A stretch of DNA of 64,000 bases, taken from assembly GCF_003382565.3 (NCBI RefSeq), contig NZ_CP086253.1, positions 2,604,001-2,668,000 of the forward strand. Reading direction: 5' to 3'. Made by a program: the position numbers and the translations under genes. This document shows, piece by piece, positions 44,359 to 53,428 of the stretch. Each line of letters opens with the position of its first letter. Position 1 is the first letter of the stretch. The notes beneath the pieces were generated by a model. That model had not been told where the DNA came from, searched no databases, and saw nothing but the letters and a program-made list of their open reading frames with translations. Origin of the DNA: Pectobacterium aquaticum (GTDB lineage Bacteria; Pseudomonadota; Gammaproteobacteria; Enterobacterales; Enterobacteriaceae).

Positions 44359-45018
44359 ATGCAGTTTGACTGGAGCGCCATTTGGCCTTCTCTGCCCCTC
44401 CTGATGGAAGGGGCGAAAATGACGTTGTTGATTTCTGTTCTGGGTCTGCTTGGCGGCCTGGTGATTGGCGTGGTCGCGGGTTTTGCCCGCGCCTACGGCG
44501 GCTGGTTTTCCAGCCGCATTTCGCTCGTTTTTATTGAAATCATTCGCGGCACCCCGATCGTTGTGCAGGTGATGTTTATCTACTTCGCCCTGCCGATGAT
44601 TTTCACATCCGTACGAATCGACCCTTTTGCTGCCGCCGTCGTCACCATCATGATTAACTCTGGTGCTTACATCGCGGAAATCACCCGTGGCTCGGTATTG
44701 TCGATTCATAACGGTTTCCGTGAAGCGGGTCTGGCGCTTGGGCTGTCTCGCAGTGCGACGTTACGTCACGTGATTGCCCCACTCGCCCTGCGCCGCATGC
44801 TGCCGCCGCTGGGTAACCAGTGGATTATCAGCATCAAAGATACGTCGCTGTTTATAGTTATCGGCGTGGCTGAACTTACACGTTCGGGTCAGGAAATCAT
44901 CGCGGGCAACTTCCGTGCGCTGGAAATCTGGACTGCGGTTGCCATTATTTACCTGTGCATCACGCTGATCCTCAGCTTTATTCTGCGTCGTCTGGAAAGA
45001 AGACTTAAGATTATATGA
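44359..45018 (+). CDS. glnP: Glutamine ABC transporter permease GlnP
   Basis: 219 residues, about five membrane helices. EAA loop sequence EAGLALGLSRSATLRHVIAP contacts the ATPase GlnQ. IRGTPIVVQVMFIYF is typical of HisM/GlnP-type polar amino acid permeases. GGAGA precedes the ATG; 26 bases after glnH, and the stop overlaps the glnQ start by 4 bases. Confidence 0.95.
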   Translation: MQFDWSAIWPSLPLLMEGAKMTLLISVLGLLGGLVIGVVAGFARAYGGWFSSRISLVFIEIIRGTPIVVQVMFIYFALPMIFTSVRIDPFAAAVVTIMINSGAYIAEITRGSVLSIHNGFREAGLALGLSRSATLRHVIAPLALRRMLPPLGNQWIISIKDTSLFIVIGVAELTRSGQEIIAGNFRALEIWTAVAIIYLCITLILSFILRRLERRLKII

Positions 45019-45737
45019 TTGAATTTAAAAACGTATCCAAACACTTTGGCAAGACACAGGTCTTACACAACATCGATCTCACCATCGGTCAGGGTGAAGT
45101 GGTGGTCATCATCGGGCCTTCGGGTTCGGGTAAATCCACGCTGCTGCGCTGTATCAACAAGCTGGAAGAAGTTACCAGCGGCGAATTGGTTGTTGACGGC
45201 CTGAAAGTGAACGACCCTCGCGTTGACGAGCGTTTAATCCGTCAGGAAGCCGGGATGGTATTCCAGCAGTTTTATCTGTTCCCGCATCTTACCGCGCTGG
45301 AAAACGTCGCGTTCGGCCCGATTCGGGTACGCGGCGCGAGTAAAGCCGATGCCGAGAAGCTGGCGCTGGAATTGCTGGCGAAAGTGGGCCTGTCAGAACG
45401 CGCCCACCACTACCCTTCCGAGCTTTCCGGTGGTCAACAGCAGCGAGTGGCCATCGCCCGTGCTTTAGCGGTTAAACCAAAACTGATGCTGTTTGATGAG
45501 CCGACCTCTGCACTTGATCCAGAACTGCGTCATGAAGTGCTGACCGTCATGAAAGATCTGGCCGAGGAAGGCATGACGATGGTGATCGTCACCCACGAAG
45601 TGGGTTTTGCCCATAAAGTGGCCTCACGTCTGATCTTTATTGATAAAGGCCGCATTGCAGAAGATGGCGACCCAGAAACGCTGATTACGAATCCACCCAG
45701 CGACCGTCTGCGTGAATTCCTGCAACACGTATCTTGA
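45015..45737 (+). CDS. glnQ: Glutamine ABC transporter ATP-binding protein GlnQ
   Basis: 240 residues. Walker A GPSGSGKST, Q-loop GMVFQQFYLFPHL, signature LSGGQQQRVAIARAL, Walker B LMLFDEPTSALD and switch His VTHEVGF are all intact. Cytoplasmic ATPase of the GlnHPQ importer. Its ATG overlaps the glnP stop, indicating coupling. Followed by a strong terminator. Confidence 0.96.
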   Translation: MIEFKNVSKHFGKTQVLHNIDLTIGQGEVVVIIGPSGSGKSTLLRCINKLEEVTSGELVVDGLKVNDPRVDERLIRQEAGMVFQQFYLFPHLTALENVAFGPIRVRGASKADAEKLALELLAKVGLSERAHHYPSELSGGQQQRVAIARALAVKPKLMLFDEPTSALDPELRHEVLTVMKDLAEEGMTMVIVTHEVGFAHKVASRLIFIDKGRIAEDGDPETLITNPPSDRLREFLQHVS

Positions 45738-45741
45738 TCAA

Positions 45742-45766
45742 TAAGGGGGCTTTCGCCCCCTTCAGA
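45742..45766 (+). terminator. Terminator after glnQ
   Basis: AAGGGGGCTTTCGCCCCCTT: 6-bp GC stem with TTTC loop. The same 21-base block recurs at 45926-45946 on the far side of a structured repeat. Confidence 0.85.
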
Positions 45767-45768
45767 CT

Positions 45769-45920
45769 GTTGACAAACCTATTTTCTGAACGAAAACGGG
45801 AGTAACGGAATAGAAGAGTAAAGCGTTTGCGCCAAGGATGGCGCAATCCGAGCGTACAGGGATGTATTTACAGCGTCTTTACGATCTATCCGTTACTCCC
45901 GCTCAACAGACTTTGTCAGC
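45769..45920. repeat. 152-bp structured MITE-like repeat
   Basis: Ends GTTGACAAA (45769-45777) and TTTGTCAGC (45912-45920) are inverted (8 of 9). A longer inner pair CGGGAGTAACGGA...TAG is mirrored by CTA.TCCGTTACTCCCG near the right end. The centre holds a perfect hairpin TTGCGCCA-AGGA-TGGCGCAA. No open frame. The layout fits a small non-autonomous or RNA-structured dispersed repeat. Its flanks are two copies of the glnQ terminator block. Confidence 0.65.
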
Positions 45921-45925
45921 AACCT

Positions 45926-45950
45926 TAAGGGGGCTTTCGCCCCCTTTCTC
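45926..45950. terminator. Second copy of the GC-rich terminator
   Basis: AAGGGGGCTTTCGCCCCCTT followed by TCTCTT, identical to the block at 45742-45762. It lies between glnQ and the convergent M3 peptidase gene. Confidence 0.8.
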
Positions 45951-45973
45951 TTACCGTTTTATGCCAATAAACG

Positions 45974-47842
45974 TTACGCTTGCGAGCGTGAGTATTCCCG
46001 CTCAATAAACGCTGCAAAATCCTGGCACATCTTCTCGTCCCCTTGCGCATTATCCGCCAGCACGCGGTTACCATCGACCACACGAATACGCGCAGACAGA
46101 TCGAAATCTGCAGCAGGCTGAGGACGAGCTGCCGCCTTCGCCATCATCTCTTCTGCCTGTTGCCAGGCTTCATCGACCGTCAGATTGCAGGCCTGCGCCA
46201 GATAAGCGGGGTTGAAGCCCTCACCAGTCAGACTACGCAATGTATCGTCATGGCTGACGCTATTACCCGGCAGCCAATAGTGCTGCGCTAAATCAGGCCC
46301 GATAGCGGGGTTATCCGTCAGATAGCCGTCGCGTTGCAGGAAGTAGCTTCGCGTCTGTTCTACCGCCATCAGCGCCAGCAGGTATCCCTGATAAGAACAC
46401 GCCAATTCCATCGATAGCAGATGAGGGATCGCCAGCGTCGGGCGTGGGCTACCGCTAATACCCAAAATACGCTGTTCGGTGTCACGCGCCAGTTTCGTCA
46501 TCGCCTCTCGCGTACGTGCCTCGTCGTCCCACGAATAGAGTTGCCACTCAAAGTACGGCACCAGCAGGATGTGTCGCTCATTGAAAGCGCGCATTGGCTG
46601 CTGGGTACTGATATCCGCACGGATTAACTCATCAGGAATCGTCTCTCCCTGCGCATTCTTTGCATAGCGTTTTAACCAGTCAGCGTCACCCAGCAGGCTG
46701 TCGCAAAACATGGACTGCGTTTCGGCATAGGCCATCGACGTTGGCGGAAACTCCTGTGAAAAACAGGGCGCATTCTGCTTAATATTGGCAAAATGCGCGG
46801 CGTGTCCACCTTCATGGAACAGCGTATTAATACCACTGGCACCGCTGCCAATTTGATCCGGCTTTGCCAGACTGGTGAAATTAATCCGTGCCGGAACCCA
46901 TTTCCCTTCCTGCACAAACGGCGGCACCGGGCCATGCATAAATCCGTTCTCGTATTTACCTTTGCGCACCAGCAAATCGAGCTGCATTTCTGCACCGTTA
47001 AACCCAATACGCAGACGCTTAAAGCTGTTGATCCAACGCTCCAGCGACGCAGAGAAAGGGAAATAGGGATCGAGCTGGCGCGTCACATCGCCCGCGCTGG
47101 CATAGCGAATATTCCACGGTTGCAGAGCCTCTTCGCCCTTTTCATCTGCCAGATTTTTCAGGCTACGGGCATTCGCTTCACGGGTCTGTTCCTCAAAAGG
47201 ATCGAGGATGGCAAAAAGCTGCTCCGGCGTCATCCGCTCCGTCTTGTTGACCTTATAGTCAAAATAGTTGCGGTAGCCCATCTGACGGGCAAAGCGGTTA
47301 CGCAGTGAAATCAGCTCAGGGAAGCCATTCTGCAACAGCCACTGTTCGAGATCGCGCAGCGCCTGCTGGGAACTTTGACGGTAGGCTTCGGTATCATTGG
47401 TCGCCTGATTGGTCAGCAGCTCTCCGAGTGAGGCGGAAACCCGTTCCCCTTTGGCATCCAGATGCGTCATTTCATAGGATTTACGCTTGGCGTATAACGC
47501 ACTTTCGGCGGTGATGATCTCATCCATCAGCGCCTGAGCCTGCGGGTCTTCAATCACATTGCAGTCGAAAAACCGATACCAACCTTGCAAACCGTGCGAC
47601 AGCGCCAGCTGTTGCTCATCACGCGGACTGTTTTCCAGTGTCGCAAGATGGGTTCTGAGTTCAGCCAGACGCTGCGGCTGCGAAATAAAGCGCTTATAGG
47701 CACTTTCTGCGGCGGAGAAACACTCAGACACCTCATCGTTGCCCGTTCCCATATACAGTTGCCAAAACAGTTCTTCTTTCGCCTGATGAACCGCCAGATA
47801 GTCGCGATTCAAGGCGTTAAAATAGTCCGCTACCTGTTGCAT
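45974..47842 (-). CDS. M3 family zinc metallopeptidase
   Basis: 622 residues from ATG 47842, chosen because AGAAGGA precedes it and the longer frame overlaps ybiB. Zincin motif NTLFHEGGHAAHF (HEXXH, residues 343-347) with downstream Glu in AYAETQSMFCDSLLGD, as in M3/oligoendopeptidase-like enzymes. No signal peptide, so probably a cytoplasmic oligopeptidase. It starts 86 bases after the ybiB stop and may be co-transcribed with it. Not part of the E. coli locus. Confidence 0.85.
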   Translation of the reverse strand: MQQVADYFNALNRDYLAVHQAKEELFWQLYMGTGNDEVSECFSAAESAYKRFISQPQRLAELRTHLATLENSPRDEQQLALSHGLQGWYRFFDCNVIEDPQAQALMDEIITAESALYAKRKSYEMTHLDAKGERVSASLGELLTNQATNDTEAYRQSSQQALRDLEQWLLQNGFPELISLRNRFARQMGYRNYFDYKVNKTERMTPEQLFAILDPFEEQTREANARSLKNLADEKGEEALQPWNIRYASAGDVTRQLDPYFPFSASLERWINSFKRLRIGFNGAEMQLDLLVRKGKYENGFMHGPVPPFVQEGKWVPARINFTSLAKPDQIGSGASGINTLFHEGGHAAHFANIKQNAPCFSQEFPPTSMAYAETQSMFCDSLLGDADWLKRYAKNAQGETIPDELIRADISTQQPMRAFNERHILLVPYFEWQLYSWDDEARTREAMTKLARDTEQRILGISGSPRPTLAIPHLLSMELACSYQGYLLALMAVEQTRSYFLQRDGYLTDNPAIGPDLAQHYWLPGNSVSHDDTLRSLTGEGFNPAYLAQACNLTVDEAWQQAEEMMAKAAARPQPAADFDLSARIRVVDGNRVLADNAQGDEKMCQDFAAFIEREYSRSQA

Positions 47843-47927
47843 GCTATTCCTTCTCTCTTCCAATGACAGCCGTTTGGCTGCGTGAAGTGGCGCGATAAAC
47901 GCGTCCGAATCCGCTCCGGCAAACCGA

Positions 47928-48896
47928 TCAGCCAAGGCGTTTTTTAATCGTGGCGACAGCCTGTTCCATTGTCGCCGCTTCACCGGCAGCAACCAGACAG
48001 CACGCCAGTTGCAGACGAATCGCCTGCGGTATGGCAATTTCACCCGTCAGGCACTGTACCGTCCAGCGCGCGGTGGTGGCGGCATCCTTCGCAATCGGCA
48101 ATGCATCGGGTGCGACTTTGATCTCCTGCCGAAGTTGCAGCACGTTGGTATTTTGCTGATGAATAAAATGAATTTCTGGGCAGCGCTGCGGGTTGGCATA
48201 AACCTCCCCCTCCGTACCGTGCATCAGAAGTGCGCGCCCGTTGATGTCATTAAAAAACGTCCCCACACGGGAAACATACTCAGGGTGAGAAACGCTGGCA
48301 ACGCGCAGCGCGTCGCTTTCACCAAACGGCGTCGCCACCTTAGCCAGCGTGTGGCTACTGTTACGCACGCCCATACGCCAGCGCAGCTGTAGCTGACGAT
48401 CGATGGCTGGGCACAGCGTCGATACAGGGATAAATACCGGACTGCCGTTATCAAGCTCCTGCTGCGCCTGCTCGGCATTCTCCGCAATCGTCACGCCAAG
48501 GTTACGTAAAATCTCGGCGCTGGTAACGCGGGTCGGATCCTCGCTGACGCCGTGAACCACAACCGGAAAACCCAGTTTTACCAACAGCAGCGCCAGCAGC
48601 GGTGTCAGGTTTGCCTGCTTCCGCGCCCCGTTATAGCTAGGAACCACGATGGGCATAGGGAAGCCCGCCGGCGGGGTCAGGCGCAACACATGCTCGTTCA
48701 TCGCCTGATAAAACCCCAACATCTCAGATTCGGATTCGCCTTTGATGCGAAACGCAATCAACAGCCCACCGAGCTCCAGATCCGGCACGTCACCACGCAG
48801 CATCGCGCTATACAGTTCATAAGCCGTTGCCTGATCGACATCACGCGCATGATTTTTCCCGCGCCCCACTTCTTTGATAATTTTGGTGTAATCCAT
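47928..48896 (-). CDS. ybiB: YbiB (TrpD2), glycosyltransferase-family nucleic-acid-binding protein
   Basis: 322 residues, E. coli YbiB length. Anthranilate phosphoribosyltransferase fold: N-terminal helical domain (YTKIIKEVGRGKNHARDVDQ) and Gly-rich core (VVPSYNGARKQANLTPLLAL). YbiB/TrpD2 lacks TrpD activity and binds nucleic acids; in E. coli it lies next to dinG and is LexA-linked. No SOS box was recognised upstream here. The tail cluster lies just upstream, where dinG would be expected. Confidence 0.9.
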   Translation of the reverse strand: MDYTKIIKEVGRGKNHARDVDQATAYELYSAMLRGDVPDLELGGLLIAFRIKGESESEMLGFYQAMNEHVLRLTPPAGFPMPIVVPSYNGARKQANLTPLLALLLVKLGFPVVVHGVSEDPTRVTSAEILRNLGVTIAENAEQAQQELDNGSPVFIPVSTLCPAIDRQLQLRWRMGVRNSSHTLAKVATPFGESDALRVASVSHPEYVSRVGTFFNDINGRALLMHGTEGEVYANPQRCPEIHFIHQQNTNVLQLRQEIKVAPDALPIAKDAATTARWTVQCLTGEIAIPQAIRLQLACCLVAAGEAATMEQAVATIKKRLG

Positions 48897-49126
48897 GCTG
48901 GCCTCTCATTTGCGGCGACACAGTAAAGAACTTATCAATGAAAATAACATGTTTGGTGGGGTTCTGGTCACTCTGGCGCAGCGGAAATTGCTATTGCGCG
49001 GCTTGGTCATGTTGCGCGCCGTTTTTTGCATAGAATCACAAATGATTTCGCATAAGCATGCGGCGAAAGAAAGCCGCGATTTGAGATTGTGTAAAATGAA
49101 TCGAACTCTTGATTTAGGGAAAGAAA
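48897..49126. other. Spacer between ybiB and the tail cluster
   Basis: No convincing gene. A plus-strand frame at 48895-49137 has no family look and no ribosome site. It holds the ybiB promoter and the host/tail-cluster boundary. No integrase gene or obvious att repeat seen. Confidence 0.45.
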
Positions 49127-49162
49127 AAGCCCACTAGTTGAAGGCTGGTGGGCTTCGCTTTC
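49124..49162 (-). terminator. Terminator of the phage-tail operon
   Basis: On the minus strand AGCCCAC / GTGGGCT with a 13-base loop, followed by TTTTTCTTTCC. It is about 90 bases past the last tail gene and marks the left end of the tail transcription unit. Confidence 0.8.
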
Positions 49163-49250
49163 TCCGATGTAACATTATTGTTTTAAAACTAATCACATAA
49201 TGACATTCGCAGCGGTTGTTTTATAAACGTTTATACAGATCAATTTTGCG

Positions 49251-49892
49251 CTATTGATCGCTAACGCCGATCAATTCACTATCCGGCACAGTTGGCCAGT
49301 CGATATCAGTAGCGCTAACATCAACACGACTCAGCAGCACCGCGTATTTTTGCCACTCTGCCAGCGCGGCTTTCTCTTCTTCTGTCGCAATGTCCAAATT
49401 AACAGCATACGTTAACTCGTTAATGCGCGATGTTGCCGCAGCTTTGCGTGATGCTAACTCGCTCTGCGCTGCTTTTACTGCCGCTGCTGCCTGCGCTTCT
49501 TTGTCGAGCACCCACGCTTTGCCGTTCCAGACATCGAACTCAGTGGATGGTTTCAGCAGCGTGACGTTATCAGGCAGTTCGCCAAACTGCGTCACAGTCT
49601 GCGCCTGTCGTGTTTCCGTACTGTAGACCGTCTGGCCGCGATAATCCGGTACAACTGCCCACGCTTTACCGTCAGCGCTGCGGCGCAAAGCTTTGCCGAC
49701 AGGCGGTAATTCGGGTTCGTCTGCGTAGCTGTCGGCGGGCAGACCAACGCCTTGCATGACATATTCATAACTCGCGCTCTGATACTCTCGCGTCGCGGGG
49801 TTAACGTGATAAACCGTAATCCACCCCGAGTTGATGGCTAATCCGTTTTCGTTCAGTTCTGCGTTTTTAATTTGTGTTGAATAGTTGCTCAT
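49251..49892 (-). CDS. Tail fibre assembly chaperone (P2 G / Tfa-like)
   Basis: 213 residues. Central part (GLPADSYADEPELPPVGKAL, then RRSADGKAWAVVPDYRGQTV) and C-terminal helix region (KAAATSRINELTYAVNLDIA) match Caudovirales tail-fibre assembly proteins. It helps the fibre protein trimerise and attach. The ATG overlaps the fibre stop (TAATG), indicating coupling. It is the last gene of the tail operon, and only one fibre/chaperone pair is present here. Confidence 0.87.
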   Translation of the reverse strand: MSNYSTQIKNAELNENGLAINSGWITVYHVNPATREYQSASYEYVMQGVGLPADSYADEPELPPVGKALRRSADGKAWAVVPDYRGQTVYSTETRQAQTVTQFGELPDNVTLLKPSTEFDVWNGKAWVLDKEAQAAAAVKAAQSELASRKAAATSRINELTYAVNLDIATEEEKAALAEWQKYAVLLSRVDVSATDIDWPTVPDSELIGVSDQ

Positions 49893-51748
49893 TATGCTGC
49901 TCTCACGATGTAGTTGAATGCGATGTTGCGCGGGCGGTTTTCGTTTGCTGTGGGTACAACTTTTGATGCATCAAATGTGACAATTTTCCCCCTTTGGCCT
50001 CCAGCCAAACCTGCTGACGAACCGGTATATCTATTAGCATCAAAAACACCTGCGGTTTCTGTTGTATTGACGCGATCATTTAATTGTCCAATCGTCCCGA
50101 CTATATTCCTGATTGCATCACTCTGCGCCGACAGCAGCGCACGCCCCGCATCAGCGCCGCGCCCATCATCCCAGCCGCGCACGAACTCGCCACGCAAATC
50201 TGGCAGAAAGCCAGAGGGGTAACGGGACGCTAAAACAGGAAATTGTGCGGTGTCGAACTGCTGACCGTTACATTTGAGCCAACCTGCGGGCGCGACGGCG
50301 CCGGGGAATGGCAGGGGTAGGCCCGCAATTTCAGCAGCAGTGACTGGGGATAATAGATTTTTATCAGTCCATACTTGGTACTTTGTTGTAACGGTTCCAT
50401 CATTATTTCCCGTAGCAATTTCTACCCCACCATATGCTGTAGTCGAATCTGGCGATATTCCCGCAGATATAACAGTCCACAAATCATCCGCACGCATAAT
50501 TAGTGCAGGTGAGTACTGTTTTGCTATCGAGTTAATTTCGTCATTTCGTATTATCTGTGATGGATTGGACATATTGCGTAAAAAAGGTAAAAATACATCG
50601 TCGTGCATTGATATTTTTGCGCCAAAGCCACCAAATCCATACTGACCAACTGACATTGGATTGGGTACGTTTTGATTATTCCAAAAGATTCCCCACCCCT
50701 TCCACGTGCCATCTTGTAGCGTATTTTGTAGCATCCACTGAGTATCAGAACCCAGTGATGTTGCAATTAATGTTGCGTGGTTTTTATTCCATTTCGTGAA
50801 TGTGAAAAGAAAAACTGCCGCCAATCCTTGCGTAATACCTAACGGTAGATAACAACGATAAACCCCAGAAGCGGGGGACTGAGCAAAATAATCCTGAACG
50901 TTTGTTCCGTCAGGAATCATCACTGCGTCACTGCCCCATCCGAAATCTCCTGCCATCATCACGTTGCCCAATCCAACATTCTGGCGAAATTGGGATTTAT
51001 CGGGAATATCCGCGCCGTTCTGGTCTTTTGCCAGTTTTCCAGACAACGCATTCAATATCGTGGTCGAGAAGTTCGGGTCATTCCCTAGCGCGTTCGCCAG
51101 CTCTTGCAGTGTATCCAGCGCCGCAGGGGAACCGTTCACCAGTGCGGCGACAGCCGCTTTAACAAATGCCGTTGTCGCTACCTGCGTATCATTCGATGCT
51201 TGTGCCGCCGTTGGTGCCGTCGGCTTACCCGTCAACGCAGGGCTCGCTTTTGGTGCATATTGCGTATGTGGATCAGCCGCTGAATTGTGTGTATTCAGCT
51301 TATTCGCAGCCTCAGTTTTTACATCAGCAATCGCATTCAACACCGTTGCCGAGAAACTGGGATCATTACCCAGTGATTTCGCCAACTCCTGCAATGTATC
51401 CAATGCCGCAGGTGCACCATTAATGAGTGCAGCAACAACGGACTTAACAAATGCCGTCGTCGCCACCTGCTGACTATTACTGTCGGTTGCAGGCGTTGGC
51501 GCTTTCGGCGTGCCAGTGAAAGTCGGATTATCCTTCGGCGCATATTGCGTATGCGGGTCAGCGGCAGCAGCGTGTGTCGCCAGATCGCTGCCCGTTTTTT
51601 CCTGCTCTTTTTTCAAATAGCGGGTACGACTGGCCAATTCTTTAGCCTGTCGGTTTGAAACGCCATCCGGTCCACCCACGACCGGATCTGACGTTTCGAT
51701 TTGGTAAATGCCGTCAACCCATTGTGGGTTCTCTGACAAATTCGCCAT
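49892..51748 (-). CDS. Tail fibre protein (P2 H-like)
   Basis: 618 residues. N-terminal attachment segment (NPQWVDGIYQIETSDPVVGG), then two 95-residue-spaced repeats (each ADPHTQYAPK ... QVATTAFVK ... ALDTLQELA ... LGNDP.F) at about 60-147 and 157-238. Then a specificity region, and a C-terminal phage tail collar domain (GAVAPAGWLKCNGQQFDTAQ, FLPDLRGEFVRGWDDGRG) ending FNYIVRAA. It determines host receptor binding. Start ATG 51748 follows GGGAG; a TTG two codons earlier is possible. Confidence 0.88.
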   Translation of the reverse strand: MANLSENPQWVDGIYQIETSDPVVGGPDGVSNRQAKELASRTRYLKKEQEKTGSDLATHAAAADPHTQYAPKDNPTFTGTPKAPTPATDSNSQQVATTAFVKSVVAALINGAPAALDTLQELAKSLGNDPSFSATVLNAIADVKTEAANKLNTHNSAADPHTQYAPKASPALTGKPTAPTAAQASNDTQVATTAFVKAAVAALVNGSPAALDTLQELANALGNDPNFSTTILNALSGKLAKDQNGADIPDKSQFRQNVGLGNVMMAGDFGWGSDAVMIPDGTNVQDYFAQSPASGVYRCYLPLGITQGLAAVFLFTFTKWNKNHATLIATSLGSDTQWMLQNTLQDGTWKGWGIFWNNQNVPNPMSVGQYGFGGFGAKISMHDDVFLPFLRNMSNPSQIIRNDEINSIAKQYSPALIMRADDLWTVISAGISPDSTTAYGGVEIATGNNDGTVTTKYQVWTDKNLLSPVTAAEIAGLPLPFPGAVAPAGWLKCNGQQFDTAQFPVLASRYPSGFLPDLRGEFVRGWDDGRGADAGRALLSAQSDAIRNIVGTIGQLNDRVNTTETAGVFDANRYTGSSAGLAGGQRGKIVTFDASKVVPTANENRPRNIAFNYIVRAA

Positions 51749-51750
51749 GT

Positions 51751-52332
51751 TCAAGCGCTCCCATGATTGTAGTTACTGTCGTATATTGCCGTCCGGTTGT
51801 AGCGGATAGGCACTTCCCAATATTCGATACTGGCTAGATGGCACCGTGCCGGGGCAAACATCCCAATGGCATTGCGCAGCATTCTGGCCTGATCGTTGGT
51901 AATCGGTTGTTTTAGCAGCACGCGATAAACCGCCCACGCCGCTTTGTCGCCATGCACATAAAGGTTGTTGTAGGTGGTTTCGCCGTCGTAGCTCAGGCGG
52001 CCAATATTCTCGATCAGCGTGCTCTCGCCGAATCCGAAACGACGGATGATCTCTTTAATGCTCCAAGGCGTACCTTTGCTGCGATGCAGATCGATAGCGG
52101 CCTTGATCAGCGCACGTTTAGAGTCATCCGATTCCGCCAGTTCCCAGCCGTCGCCAAACAACGAGAACTGTTCTGCCAGCCAGGGCAACACGCTGCCGTC
52201 AGTGATATCGATCAGATAAACCAGCAAAGCATTCAGATCGATGTCATCGAAGCGGTCGGCCAATTCCGCCAGCGAACGAAAGCGGGAGTCAGCCGCCAAC
52301 GGCGGTGGCAGCAGTTGTAGTGAATCAGCCAT
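51751..52332 (-). CDS. Tail protein I (P2 gpI-like, baseplate)
   Basis: 193 residues from ATG 52332, which overlaps the end of J by 8 bases. Phage_tail_I family: LLPPPLAADSRFRSLAELAD, LPWLAEQFSLFGDGWELAES, then RSKGTPWSIKEIIRRFGF. Forms the outer baseplate wedge and links to the fibre. Confidence 0.9.
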   Translation of the reverse strand: MADSLQLLPPPLAADSRFRSLAELADRFDDIDLNALLVYLIDITDGSVLPWLAEQFSLFGDGWELAESDDSKRALIKAAIDLHRSKGTPWSIKEIIRRFGFGESTLIENIGRLSYDGETTYNNLYVHGDKAAWAVYRVLLKQPITNDQARMLRNAIGMFAPARCHLASIEYWEVPIRYNRTAIYDSNYNHGSA

Positions 52333-53428
52333 TCGACACCCCGACGACGCTGACATTGATGCCCGTACAGTTCGCCCATTCACTGTCATCAAGCACCATC
52401 AATGACGGCGAAACGAGCTCCACCTGATACACGCCGGGGATGGATAACGTGGCGATGATCTGGCTTGGGACAATATCGCGCCCCAACGTGGCAGTACGCG
52501 TTTCCACCCAGGCCTGCACCGCTTTTTCTGCGGCGGCCTGAACGACGCCAGCCTGTTCGCCGTTAAACAGCGTCAATTTGGCGCTGATGGCGTAATCCAC
52601 CTGCGTGGGGGATTTGGCGGAAACAAAATCCGTCAGAGGGCGCACCTGTTCGTCAGAGCAAAAACTTTCCACCAGCGAGAGCATGCTGCTGTCCGGCAGG
52701 CCAGTACTGAGCAACGGATACAGCACCACTTCACCCGGTTCGGGCGACATCACCGCCACATCGACAATATTTTGGTGTGCCCGCATCGCATGGAAGCGAT
52801 ACGCCAGTTTCGATCCCGCCGTACTGAACGATTCCGGTGCCAGTTGAACACGTTCACGCAGGCGATCGTCATCTTCCTCGGCGGAACCGCCGCTGCTTTT
52901 GGTGATATTGACGACGCTCAAATCACTGTCGCCAATCTCATCCAGCAGCGTACTGATCTGGGCAGGCAGCCAGTCATTACCCACATCGCCAGTTTCGGTA
53001 CAGGTCGCCAGCACGGTGACCCCGCTGCCGCTCGCTCTCAGCAGCGCGTCGCTGTCGGTGGTGAAAATCACGCTGTCTGATGCGCTAACGCGAGTGCCCG
53101 CAGGAATCAGCAGATCGCTGACTAACGGCGTTTCAGGGGTAAAGCGCAGCTCTGCACGCGCGGGCTGCGCCGCCAAACGGTAGACGCCGACCAGTTCCGC
53201 CAGATAATCCAGCATCGGTGCACGAGCAAAGGCGACAAGGTTCTGCTTGGCGGCTTCCTGGACCGCACTACGCAATAAAGTTTCCCGGTAAGCAAAGAGG
53301 TTGATCAGCAGGCGTTCGGCCTGCGCCGGATAGAGTGTTTTCCCCGAATCAGCTTCATATTTCACGATCATTTCAGCAGTAATCTTCGCCGCATCGCGTT
53401 CAACAAAATTGGGTTCTGTCAGCGCCAT
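52325..53428 (-). CDS. Baseplate assembly protein J (P2 gpJ-like)
   Basis: 367 residues, Baseplate_J family: ERLLINLFAYRETLLRSAVQ, LAELVGVYRLAAQPARAELR, GTRVSASDSVIFTTDSDALL, then MSPEPGEVVLYPL. Main wedge protein of contractile-tail baseplates. Start overlaps W by 10 bases. Somewhat longer than P2 J (302 residues, as remembered). Confidence 0.92.
   Translation of the reverse strand: MALTEPNFVERDAAKITAEMIVKYEADSGKTLYPAQAERLLINLFAYRETLLRSAVQEAAKQNLVAFARAPMLDYLAELVGVYRLAAQPARAELRFTPETPLVSDLLIPAGTRVSASDSVIFTTDSDALLRASGSGVTVLATCTETGDVGNDWLPAQISTLLDEIGDSDLSVVNITKSSGGSAEEDDDRLRERVQLAPESFSTAGSKLAYRFHAMRAHQNIVDVAVMSPEPGEVVLYPLLSTGLPDSSMLSLVESFCSDEQVRPLTDFVSAKSPTQVDYAISAKLTLFNGEQAGVVQAAAEKAVQAWVETRTATLGRDIVPSQIIATLSIPGVYQVELVSPSLMVLDDSEWANCTGINVSVVGVSNG

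Noticed and set aside
48895..49137. 80-codon plus-strand frame between ybiB and the tail cluster
   Set aside because: No ribosome site, overlaps the ybiB start, and ends inside the tail-operon terminator; not like a known family.
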